From: Polyangiaceae bacterium
GTDB lineage: Bacteria; Myxococcota_A; Polyangia; Polyangiales; Polyangiaceae
Reading direction: 5' to 3'
NCBI GenBank assembly: GCA_020633205.1
Contig: JACKEB010000011.1
Location: forward strand, 62,001-126,000
DNA: 64,000 nt
In this document: piece after piece, positions 9,063 to 16,721 of the stretch
Numbering within the stretch: the first letter of the stretch is position 1
How the letters are laid out: every line of letters starts with the position of its first letter
Program-made: the position numbers and the translations under genes
The notes under the pieces: generated by a model
The model's input: only the letters and a program-made list of their open reading frames with translations
Database searches by the model: none
What the model was told of the DNA's origin: nothing

Positions 9063-9902
9063 CTAATTTCGAGTTGGATGTGCCGGAGTGCGACCGGGAG
9101 AGGGTTGGGCCGGCGTACGCCCGCCGCCGCCCGAGCCGCCGCCACTGCCGCTCCCACTACCGCCTCCGCTGCCCGAACCGCCGCTCGAGTAGCTGTCGTC
9201 CGAGTCAGAACTATCGGAGCCAGTATAGCAACACGCCACTCCCGCCACGAACGGCAGGCGCACCGTGACACCAATCACCGCACCCCAGTAGGACTGGGAA
9301 CCGAGGTTCCGATACGATGCCCCGAGGAAACCGCCTATCGAGAGTTCACCCGCGGTGATGCCAGCGGTGGAGGTTTCTCCGTCATCCGACGAGAACTCCG
9401 ACTGACCATAGTCCACGAATTCGACCAAGGCCGCGAGCATGCCTCCGGCGCCGACATGGCGATCGTAGTCGTAGTTGGCTAGCAGTAGATCAAAGGTGCC
9501 GCGCGCACCCACTCGAACGGACGCACCGGTTTTCTTCGCGGGAATGGCGTAACCGTCGAGCTCGAGATAGGGACCGTGAACGAAGCGCGACTCACCGTCA
9601 TCGGGGCGCGCACGTTCGAGCTGGTAGCCAACACCCACATCCACCGGGCGATCCGCCATGCCTTCGATCGCGCCGAGAGGATGAAACCCGCCACGCAGGT
9701 TGTAGTGGGCGGGACGGGCCGCGGGTTCCTTGACCTCCGAGTTGGCAACGTATCCATTGGTGGCGCCAGTGCCGATGCTCAGCTGCGATGGCGGCAGCAC
9801 GTAGGGAAAGCAGCCGCCTGTAGGAATCAAGAGCAGCACCAGCCAACTCACGCCGTTGCGGAAAATACCGCCGGGCTCCCGAACCCTGGGCTCAGCTCGC
9901 AT
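9063..9902 (-). CDS. Envelope lipoprotein, probable beta-rich domain
   Basis: A 279-aa product with a hydrophobic stretch ending IPTGGC (Cys31), suggesting lipid attachment. The middle (residues about 45-225) has alternating polar and apolar residues and aromatic-rich strands (GVGYQLERARP, GAVIGVTVRLPFVAG), compatible with a beta-barrel or beta-sandwich. The C-terminus is a Ser/Gly tract ending in RTPAQPSPGRTPAHPTRN, an unusual place for a linker. ATG 9900-9902 has GAGG close upstream; a longer frame starts at 9950. I do not recognise the family. It lies 162 bp downstream of the MarR gene on the same strand and could be its target. Confidence 0.65.
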   Translation of the reverse strand: MRAEPRVREPGGIFRNGVSWLVLLLIPTGGCFPYVLPPSQLSIGTGATNGYVANSEVKEPAARPAHYNLRGGFHPLGAIEGMADRPVDVGVGYQLERARPDDGESRFVHGPYLELDGYAIPAKKTGASVRVGARGTFDLLLANYDYDRHVGAGGMLAALVEFVDYGQSEFSSDDGETSTAGITAGELSIGGFLGASYRNLGSQSYWGAVIGVTVRLPFVAGVACCYTGSDSSDSDDSYSSGGSGSGGGSGSGSGGGSGGGGRTPAQPSPGRTPAHPTRN

Positions 9903-10064
9903 TGCCTCAACCGTCCGGCGGCAGGACGACTCGGTCAAGGCCAGTCGCATTCGCCTTTGACGTCGGCTGCCAACGCCGTGCCCACAAGAGACCCGGTGGA
10001 GGCATATTCGGCTTTCGGTTCGCAGCTTTTCTCGTCAGCAGGGTCCTGACGAGTGGAGAACGAG

Positions 10065-10574
10065 CTACTCGTCTTCGTCCTCCGCCAACGTGGCGACCAA
10101 CTTCGCGAGGTCCTTGGTCAGGCGCTCCACGCGGGCCGCGCCAATGCTGGCGCCATACTCGTCAACGATCTCTTCGAGCATGTTGTCCCACTTCGCAACG
10201 CACTCCCAGCCGCGCTTCGAGAGCCGGATGATGCGTGCGCGTCCGTCGCTTGGGTCTGGTAGGCGCTCGATGTAGCCAAGCACCTCCAGCTCGTCTGCGA
10301 TGGCTGCCATGGACTGTTTGGTGATGCCTGCTTTAGCGGCGACGTCCACCAGGCGCGCACCCTCGACACCCAAGTTGGAGAACAGCGCGCTGTGCGAAGG
10401 CTTCAAATCATCGTAGCCGTAGGCCGCGAGCTTCAACATCGAGCGACGTTGAAAGTCTCGACTCGCCACGAGGAGCAGCCGACCAAGGTTGCCGTGACGA
10501 GGCTCCTTGGTGCGGCGTCGATCAGAGGGGGAACGAGGCACCACGAGGAACGCTAGTCGGCAGTTGCTCACCAA
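10065..10574 (-). CDS. MarR-family transcriptional regulator
   Basis: A 169-aa winged-helix regulator. The recognition region is clear: KPSHSALFSNL, then VDVAAKAGITKQSMAAIADEL, followed by the wing (DPSDGRARIIRLSKRG) and a C-terminal dimerisation helix ending EDEDE. MarR proteins bind palindromic operators as dimers and are usually released by small ligands. The start is uncertain: GTG 10574 gives the longest form, and further GTG codons at 10544 and 10541 lie before the conserved NLGRLLL. None has a good ribosome binding site. It may regulate the adjacent envelope lipoprotein gene, but I saw no clear operator palindrome. Confidence 0.85.
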   Translation of the reverse strand: MVSNCRLAFLVVPRSPSDRRRTKEPRHGNLGRLLLVASRDFQRRSMLKLAAYGYDDLKPSHSALFSNLGVEGARLVDVAAKAGITKQSMAAIADELEVLGYIERLPDPSDGRARIIRLSKRGWECVAKWDNMLEEIVDEYGASIGAARVERLTKDLAKLVATLAEDEDE

Positions 10575-11723
10575 GCAATCGGAAAAGCCTTCTTGACACG
10601 CGGAAACAACTCGAGAGCCGTCGGCGGATGCCTAGGTCGCGTCAGCGTATGAGCGCGGTGTTGCAGGCGCGGTGTTGCAGCTGCGCAAGCGATAGACTCG
10701 CGTGTGGTGAACGTGGCCAAACCAGTGCAGTCCGTCTTTGTGCACGCCGTCATCGTGGACGTGCTGCGGTCATCGTGAACGCGCAGGCTTCACAGCTTGA
10801 ACAACGTGCATGACCTTTGAAGGCGCAGCGACAAACAGCGCTGTTCTGCGCTTCCTTCGCACTTTCCTGGGCCGGGTTCGTTCGGCATTCCCGATCGTTC
10901 AAGGCCGCTTTGCTCTTACCCTGCACGCCGAGCTTCGGACCAAGCGGACTTCGAACGAACGGACGCGTTTGATGACGAACTGGCGGCTCGGTCTCTAGTT
11001 TCCGAACGTAGAAACACACGACAACACTGCTCAAGAACGTTCGCTCTAGTCGATCGAACGCCGCTAGATAGGAACCAGAGAAGGCCGCGGCAAGTGCGAA
11101 AATGGCTGGATTCGTGCGCTCTCGCCGCCGCGTCGGCATGCGCGAGGAATGCACCCGTTCGCGTCTGGGGGCCACTCGCAGTCTGGTAGCGCTCCCCGGA
11201 TGATGCGCTCAGCCCGAGTTGTAACTTGTTCGCGCCTCCCGGCCCGAGTTGTATCTCGACGTGGGAACACTTTTTGCGGCAGGTGTCCACTGACATAGTG
11301 AATGCGACCCACCAAGCAACGATCCGCCAGGGTGTGCGCATCCAACGAAGATCCTACCTCGCCAAACTACGGAAGCTCGACTTCCAGGTCTCAGCGTCGA
11401 TGACCAAGCCGGCGCAGGCGCCCGCTCGAAGTGCTCGGCGTTTCTACTCTGCACGGGACGTACCGGGTACGGCGCAGTAGGAGTTTCCGCGCGCTTACGC
11501 GAGACAACCAAGGGGCAACGTCTGGTACCAGCGAGCGCTAACGCCGAGGCGGACTCATCTGTCATGCCTTGCCCCCAATCCGCCTCACCCCGCCTTACTC
11601 CGCACGTGGCTGCAGCCAGAATGGCAGACCAACCTGAGGAGATCCGCCGGGTAAGGTTGAAACCAACGGAAGCTCAGGCGCACCTGGACGACCCTTGCTA
11701 TGCTCGGCGCCAAGGGAGGATGC
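10575..11723. other. Gene-poor stretch of about 1.15 kb
   Basis: All frames here are short, overlap one another on both strands and show no family motif; base composition looks less GC-rich than the flanks by eye. The stretch holds a 14-bp tandem duplication (10653-10680) and one copy of the TTCGCGCCTC hairpin repeat (about 11226-11243). It may be a decayed gene or mobile element, or may carry an untranslated RNA, but nothing specific can be supported. Confidence 0.55.
10653..10680. repeat. Exact 14-bp tandem duplication
   Basis: GCGCGGTGTTGCAG occurs twice in direct succession. It lies in non-coding sequence and looks like a replication-slippage product. Confidence 0.9.
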
Positions 11724-12077
11724 ATGGACGAATCGCAGCGCCGCCGAGTCTGTCAATTGATCGCCGGCATCGTCGTTTCAGACGACGACTTGGATGACAA
11801 CGAGGACGTTTTCATCAACCGCATGTTGGAGAAGTTCTCGATTCCGCTCGAGGAACGTGAGGTCATTTTCCCCATCATCGACTCGACCGAAGCCTCGGCC
11901 GCGATTCTGACACTCCCGGAAGCGGTGCGAGAGGAGGCCTTTGGGCTCTTGATCGAAGCCGCGTGCGTCGACGGCAAGGTCGTGGACGAGGAGCGGGAGT
12001 ACTTGGAGAAGGTCGCCGAAGCACTAGAACGCTCCGACGAGCTCGACTCCCGCATCGAGGCACAACTCAAGGCGTAG
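11724..12077 (+). CDS. TerB-like small acidic helical protein
   Basis: A 117-aa cytoplasmic protein with the two-fold helical layout of the TerB/tellurite-resistance-like fold: an acidic loop in each half (SDDDLDDNEDVFINRML and CVDGKVVDEEREYLEKVAEAL), where known TerB proteins bind divalent metal. The start at ATG 11724 is fixed by AGGGAGG six bases upstream; the longer in-frame start at 11700 lies before that site. TerB domains occur in stress-response and membrane-associated complexes, but a lone copy gives little functional information. It is followed by the 31-bp repeat array and a convergent lipoprotein gene. Confidence 0.72.
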   Translation: MDESQRRRVCQLIAGIVVSDDDLDDNEDVFINRMLEKFSIPLEEREVIFPIIDSTEASAAILTLPEAVREEAFGLLIEAACVDGKVVDEEREYLEKVAEALERSDELDSRIEAQLKA

Positions 12078-12100
12078 GAACCGGCGTTCCCGCGAGGAAG

Positions 12101-12186
12101 TACTGCTAGTTCGCGCCTCCCGGGCGCGCTGTGTTGTTGGTTCGCGCCTCTCGGGCGCGACGTATTGCTAGTTCGCGCCTGCTGGG
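12101..12186. repeat. 31-bp tandem hairpin repeat, about 2.5-3 copies
   Basis: Cores beginning TTCGCGCCTC (third copy TTCGCGCCTG) start at 12110, 12141 and 12172, an exact 31-bp period. The first two cores continue as TTCGCGCCTCYCGGGCGCG, which folds as CGCGCC/GGCGCG around a 5-nt loop, and are separated by GYRTTGYTRG-like spacers. The third copy is truncated and forms the last codons of the minus-strand lipoprotein gene. Related cores occur near 11226, 29203 and, reversed, 22479-22489. Confidence 0.88.
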
Positions 12187-13238
12187 GAACCGTCGCTAGT
12201 GTCTTGAGTGTCGACCCAGACGCTCACCTTCCCCCAGGGTTGAAGGTTCAGCTGAAGCGCGCTGGATTGAGCTTGGCGCGAGACGAGTGGAAGCTGAGCG
12301 TCGCGAAGGCTGCGACCGATCACGGTCCCCTTTGCGTCGCGAAGCAATGCCCCGCTACGCAACGTAACGACGCGGAGGTCCGATACACCGCTCCCGAACC
12401 CTCCCTGGCTCGCAAGCTTGACGAAGCCTTCACTAGAGGCGTTGTGCAATTCGGCGGTCCTCACCCAACCCACCAACTTCAAATGGGACGACGCGTACTC
12501 GACCAGGGTGTGGTCCCCCGCTCTGCGGAGTTCAGTCACCAGGCGCTTGCCCGCACTCAGGGCGCACGGCAGCGGTGCGCCGTCGGGCTCGAGCAGGAGT
12601 TGGCTGTTGGCATCGAGCTCGCTTTCGCCGAGCGTTGGCAGCACCGGTTGATACACGTCGCCGAGAGCGCTCTTCTTCAAGTAGCCCTGACAGTCCAGGT
12701 CGGAGTCACGGAAACGTGCACGGAAATGCCGCGGAGTGCGCGCCAAGATTTCGATCGGAGCACCCGGTCGCAGAAAGATCCCGACCTGCCGATCGGGCTT
12801 TGGCAAGGGATCGAGAAGCAAACGCGTCTCCGCCGTTAGTCGCTGCGCCAAATCGCTGCGAGGAACGTAGGCGAGCACGACCGCTCCGGAGTCCTCCAGG
12901 GCCACTCGTAGTTCACGGGGCGTTTGCTCGATCACGACCAACTCGAACGGGACGTCGATCGCACGCTCAGCCTCCACCACCGCATCCCCGCCGCGCTCGA
13001 AGGTCAGTCGCCCCGCTACGGCAAGCGTTGCCCGCAGCTGGATTCTCTCCCGGTAGCCAGGGCGCAGGTCATTCAGCGGATCGGGCGCGTCTGCTCGAAC
13101 GCTCGGCGCGGCTGGAGGCACGTCCGGAGCCACACGGATCGGCGCCCGCCTCTGCACCGTCGCGGGCTCTCGGCCGCACCCCGAGACGTACAGACAGAGC
13201 AACAGGCTTGCGCCCACGAGTCGCTTGACCCGGAACAT
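12168..13238 (-). CDS. Lipoprotein with SH3-like segments, unknown function
   Basis: A 356-aa lipoprotein: signal MFRVKRLVGA with hydrophobic core ending YVSGC (Cys21), then a short Pro/Ala linker. The remainder is beta-rich, with segments such as LVEYASSHLKLVGWVRTAEL and KVSVWVDTQD that resemble SH3-like (SH3b) strands often involved in cell-wall or protein binding. No catalytic motif is visible. ATG 13236-13238 is the signal-peptide start; an in-frame extension to 13316 would overlap the divergent AAA+ gene. The two genes are separated by 57 bp, so the promoter region must be shared, and co-regulation with the AAA+ operon is possible. The last four residues derive from a copy of the TTCGCGCCTG repeat. 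Confidence 0.7.
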   Translation of the reverse strand: MFRVKRLVGASLLLCLYVSGCGREPATVQRRAPIRVAPDVPPAAPSVRADAPDPLNDLRPGYRERIQLRATLAVAGRLTFERGGDAVVEAERAIDVPFELVVIEQTPRELRVALEDSGAVVLAYVPRSDLAQRLTAETRLLLDPLPKPDRQVGIFLRPGAPIEILARTPRHFRARFRDSDLDCQGYLKKSALGDVYQPVLPTLGESELDANSQLLLEPDGAPLPCALSAGKRLVTELRRAGDHTLVEYASSHLKLVGWVRTAELHNASSEGFVKLASQGGFGSGVSDLRVVTLRSGALLRDAKGTVIGRSLRDAQLPLVSRQAQSSALQLNLQPWGKVSVWVDTQDTSDGSPAGAN

Positions 13239-13295
13239 GCAGTCAAGCGTACTGCGAGATACAGCCGCCAGGCTCAATCGCGTATTAGATAAGGC

Positions 13296-16200
13296 GTGGG
13301 GAACGAATCGAGCCAAACCGAGATCACTCGTCTGCGCACCCTATTGGTGCTCCGCGAGCTGCAAAACGGCCGGGTGATCGCACACCCAGTGAGCGCGCCC
13401 CAACTGGCGAGCATCGGCATCCGCGAGCGCGTGCTGGAGGAGCAGGAGCTCTTCCTCGGACGCTTCCTGATGGAGCAGGACGCCGCCACCCTCAGCAGCT
13501 TTGCGATGCCCGAGGGTTGTGAGCTGGTGGTCATCCCTATCGACCTCGAGCGCAGTGACTTGCCGCGAGCGTCGCGCATTCCCTGCCAGGTCGATATCTA
13601 CGGAGTGACGATTCCAGATCCTCGCGGAATCTGGGTCGACATCGTCTCGCCGCACCACACGGTATTCGTGGCCCGCGGCGAGGACCTGCGAGAGGTCGTC
13701 CAGAAGGAGATCGAGCGAGTCATCGCAGCGCTTGATCCGAACCCGATGGATGCGCTCTCGCTGTTTCCCCCAGCGCTCGGCTGCAGCCTAGAGACGATCC
13801 ACGTGGAAATCGAACGCAACGCCAACGCACCAGGTGGCTCGGTTGCTCGACGGCGTGCGCTGCTCTCTGATCGCGAACAGAGGAAACAGGCAATCGAGGT
13901 ACTGGCGTCGGTAGGGGAGCTGTGGGCAGACTCACGCCAAGCTCTGCGCCACGCAGCCATGGACGGCGTCGCGCTACGCCAGCCCATCGCGTTCCGGGAG
14001 CGTGAACAGCGACAGCTCGCGGCGCTGCTTGAAGCATCTCAGCGGACGAGCGTGCTCTTGGTCGGCGACGAGCTTTCTGGAAGGGGGGCACTGCTGGACG
14101 ATTGGTATGCCGCTCGTGCGGCAGCAGGTCACGAGGTGCGCGTCTATTCCACTAGCGCGGCGCAGCTCATCGCCGGGATGAGTTCCCGCGGACAGTGGCA
14201 GGCCCGCTTGGCGCGCGTGCTGGAAGCCGCCGAGCGCCTGGACGCGATCCTCTACTTCGATGACTTGGCGGATTTGTTCGGTGATCACAGTGAAGGTCAT
14301 GTGGACATCCCGAGCGCCATGTTGCGCGCCCTGCAAAACGCAAAGGTGCGCGTGGTGGGCCGGATCACGGCGGAGACGTTGGACGTGCTCGAGCCGCGCG
14401 GCGTGAGCTTCTTCAACGCCTTTCATCGCGTGCGCGTGACGCCGCTGAGCGTCGAGCAAACGACAGCGATTGTTGCCTCAAGGATCCAAAACTCTACGGA
14501 GCAGCGAGTCAGGCTAAGGGAAGACGTAGCGAAGACGCTGGTGCAGCTGGTCGAGCGCTATCAGCCGTATCGCGCGTTACCTGGCAAGGCGATCCGCTTC
14601 TACGAGCAGCTCTTGGATTCCCATGCTCGGGTGACCTCGGAGGACCAGCTACTGGACGCAAGCGACGTTCAGCGTTGGCTCTCTCGCCAGACGGGGATCC
14701 CCGAAACGCTGCTGCGAGAGGACCTGCCCCTAGAGGTCGAGTTCGTAGAGCAGCGACTCGGCTCCAAGTTGATCGGACAGAAGCCTGCAGTGCGCGCTGT
14801 TGCCGAGGCCATCAGCGTGGTCAAGGCGAACCTTCAGCCAAGCGGCAGACCGCTCGCGAACCTACTCTTCGTCGGACCCACCGGCGTGGGCAAAACGGAG
14901 CTCGCGCGCAGCCTGGCGAGCTTCCTGTTCGGCTCTCCGGATCGCTTGCTTCGCTTCGACATGAGCGAGTACCGCGACTCACTCGCGGCGGAGCGCTTGA
15001 TTCACGGTACGGAAAGCCAAGAAGGGCTGCTCACCAGAGAAGTGCGACGTCAGCCATTCTGCGTGCTGCTCTTCGACGAAATCGAAAAAGCCGGACCAGC
15101 AGTCTTCGACCTCTTGCTTGGGGTTTTGGGGGAGGCGCGCCTGAGTGATGCGAACGGCCGCACAACGTATTTCCACAACAGCTTGATCATCATGACCAGC
15201 AACCTGGGTGTGACGCACTCGCGGCAAGGGCTGGGTCTGTTGCGAGGAGACAGCGACGCACAGGGGAGCTACCAAAGGGCCATCCGAGAACATTTCCGCC
15301 CAGAATTCATCAACCGGCTCGACCGCGTGGTGCCCTTCAGCGCCTTGAGCCAACAAGAGATCGAGACCGTGCTGGAGCTGCTCCTGGACAGCGCCTCGCG
15401 GCGCCGCGGGTTCCTCGAGCGCGGCGTAGAGCTGAGCCTCTCTCCTGGTGCGCGGTCACTGCTGGCAGAGGGCGGCTACTCTGCTAGCTACGGCGCACGC
15501 GCCCTGAGGCGAGAGCTAGAGGATCGAATGTTGGCGCCAGTCGCTGGCTTGTTGAGCCTCATGGGAGCCGAAGCAAAGGGCAGCCAGGTCCACGTGCGCC
15601 TACCAATAGAAGAAGCGCAGCCCAACGTCTTCAAACGGAGCCAAACGGAGACACTAGTCTTCGAGCTCGTACGCCGAGGCGGCCGCAAGGCAGCGAAGAG
15701 CGAGCTGTCCGCTTTCAGTCAGATCAGTGAGGCAGCTGAGCGTGGCCGCAGCTGGCTCGACTTCGATCCCATCGACGACCTCAAGTCGCGCATCGAGTAC
15801 CTGCGCACCGAGCTGAGCCAGATGACCCGCGTTCAAGGCGGGAGGCGCCAGAAGCTGATGGGCGCGCAGCAGGAGCGCCTGCGCAAAGAGCTAGGGGATC
15901 TGGAGCAGATTTGGGCGGCGGTGCACGGCCCCCTGGAGGAGCTCGAGGCACTCGAAGAGCTGGCATTCTCCTCGCTCGTGGTCTCCGACACGCCAGACCG
16001 CGACGCGGCCAATAGCCTGCGGGAGGATGGTCTCCGCGCGGAACTAAACCTCAAACGAGGCGTGGTGCCCGCGTTACTCGCGCGCCTCGAGGGCCGTGAC
16101 GAAATCTTGCTGATGTTGCGCGAGCTGGACAGCAGTCGCGCGCTCGATCGCTGGTGGCGCGGATTCCCCGAAACCTGCCGCCAGCGAGGTTGGCAGGTCT

Positions 16201-16721
16201 CCGTGCATCCCCCAAGCAGCATGAAGGCGCCCTCCCCTGGCTGGCCAGAGGGCAGCTTCTGGTCCGATCCCCAGCCCGTCAGCTGGCTGGAGGAGCTCCT
16301 GGGGGGCACGCGCAAGTCGGCGACACTACTGCTTGCGGTGAAGGGACGCTTCGCCGGCGCGCTGCTCGCGTTGGAAGCTGGGCTTCAGAGCTTTGGCAAC
16401 CACAGTGTGCAAGATCGCACCCGTAGTCTGCAGGTGGTGCGCATGGGAGCGCGTGTTTCCCCAGAGAAAACCGCCTGGCAGCACTCGCGGATGCGCCCCC
16501 CGGAATTGCCGCGACCGGAGGTGCTGATGAAAGAAGTGCGGGTGAGGTCGCATCAGCTGAGCGAGGAATACGTCAGCTTGCTGCCCCCTCTGCCCGACTT
16601 CAGCTACGCCGGCTCGAACTACTGGCAGGTGTTCGACGAAGTGGCCTTCAGCATCCTCGTCCACCAGCTCTCGGGCGGTGGTGAGATCGACGATCTGATC
16701 GCAACCACGGGGGTGGGCTGA
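13296..16721 (+). CDS. Clp-like double AAA+ protein with release-factor-like C-terminus (first of three)
   Basis: A 1141-aa protein. Residues 1-200 form a domain unlike Clp_N. NBD1 follows (about 235-460) with a broken Walker A (GDELSGRG near 253) and a residual Walker B (ILYFDDL). There is no ClpB-type coiled-coil M domain; a short VQRWLSRQTGIP linker leads to NBD2. NBD2 (about 490-755) has GPTGVGKT near 527, LLFDEIEK near 591, sensor-1 MTSNLG, the Arg-finger segment RPEFINRLDR and sensor-2 GARALRRE. The GYVG pore loop is missing between RLIH and GLLTREVRRQP. Residues about 820-1080 resemble the helical and PCRF domains of peptide release factor 2 (KSATLLLAVKG, LEAG), without a GGQ domain. 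The GTG start 13296 has only a weak AAGG; the stop overlaps the next ATG by one base. Function is unknown; I infer an ATP-driven remodelling machine. Confidence 0.85.
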   Translation: MGNESSQTEITRLRTLLVLRELQNGRVIAHPVSAPQLASIGIRERVLEEQELFLGRFLMEQDAATLSSFAMPEGCELVVIPIDLERSDLPRASRIPCQVDIYGVTIPDPRGIWVDIVSPHHTVFVARGEDLREVVQKEIERVIAALDPNPMDALSLFPPALGCSLETIHVEIERNANAPGGSVARRRALLSDREQRKQAIEVLASVGELWADSRQALRHAAMDGVALRQPIAFREREQRQLAALLEASQRTSVLLVGDELSGRGALLDDWYAARAAAGHEVRVYSTSAAQLIAGMSSRGQWQARLARVLEAAERLDAILYFDDLADLFGDHSEGHVDIPSAMLRALQNAKVRVVGRITAETLDVLEPRGVSFFNAFHRVRVTPLSVEQTTAIVASRIQNSTEQRVRLREDVAKTLVQLVERYQPYRALPGKAIRFYEQLLDSHARVTSEDQLLDASDVQRWLSRQTGIPETLLREDLPLEVEFVEQRLGSKLIGQKPAVRAVAEAISVVKANLQPSGRPLANLLFVGPTGVGKTELARSLASFLFGSPDRLLRFDMSEYRDSLAAERLIHGTESQEGLLTREVRRQPFCVLLFDEIEKAGPAVFDLLLGVLGEARLSDANGRTTYFHNSLIIMTSNLGVTHSRQGLGLLRGDSDAQGSYQRAIREHFRPEFINRLDRVVPFSALSQQEIETVLELLLDSASRRRGFLERGVELSLSPGARSLLAEGGYSASYGARALRRELEDRMLAPVAGLLSLMGAEAKGSQVHVRLPIEEAQPNVFKRSQTETLVFELVRRGGRKAAKSELSAFSQISEAAERGRSWLDFDPIDDLKSRIEYLRTELSQMTRVQGGRRQKLMGAQQERLRKELGDLEQIWAAVHGPLEELEALEELAFSSLVVSDTPDRDAANSLREDGLRAELNLKRGVVPALLARLEGRDEILLMLRELDSSRALDRWWRGFPETCRQRGWQVSVHPPSSMKAPSPGWPEGSFWSDPQPVSWLEELLGGTRKSATLLLAVKGRFAGALLALEAGLQSFGNHSVQDRTRSLQVVRMGARVSPEKTAWQHSRMRPPELPRPEVLMKEVRVRSHQLSEEYVSLLPPLPDFSYAGSNYWQVFDEVAFSILVHQLSGGGEIDDLIATTGVG

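Noticed and set aside
10916..11341. Minus-strand frame of 141 codons in the gene-poor stretch as a transposase remnant
   Set aside because: No DDE or HTH pattern is visible, and several equally long overlapping frames exist on both strands.
12101..12186. The 31-bp periodic repeat as a CRISPR array
   Set aside because: The whole unit, including the stretch between cores, repeats; there are no unique spacers and no cas genes.
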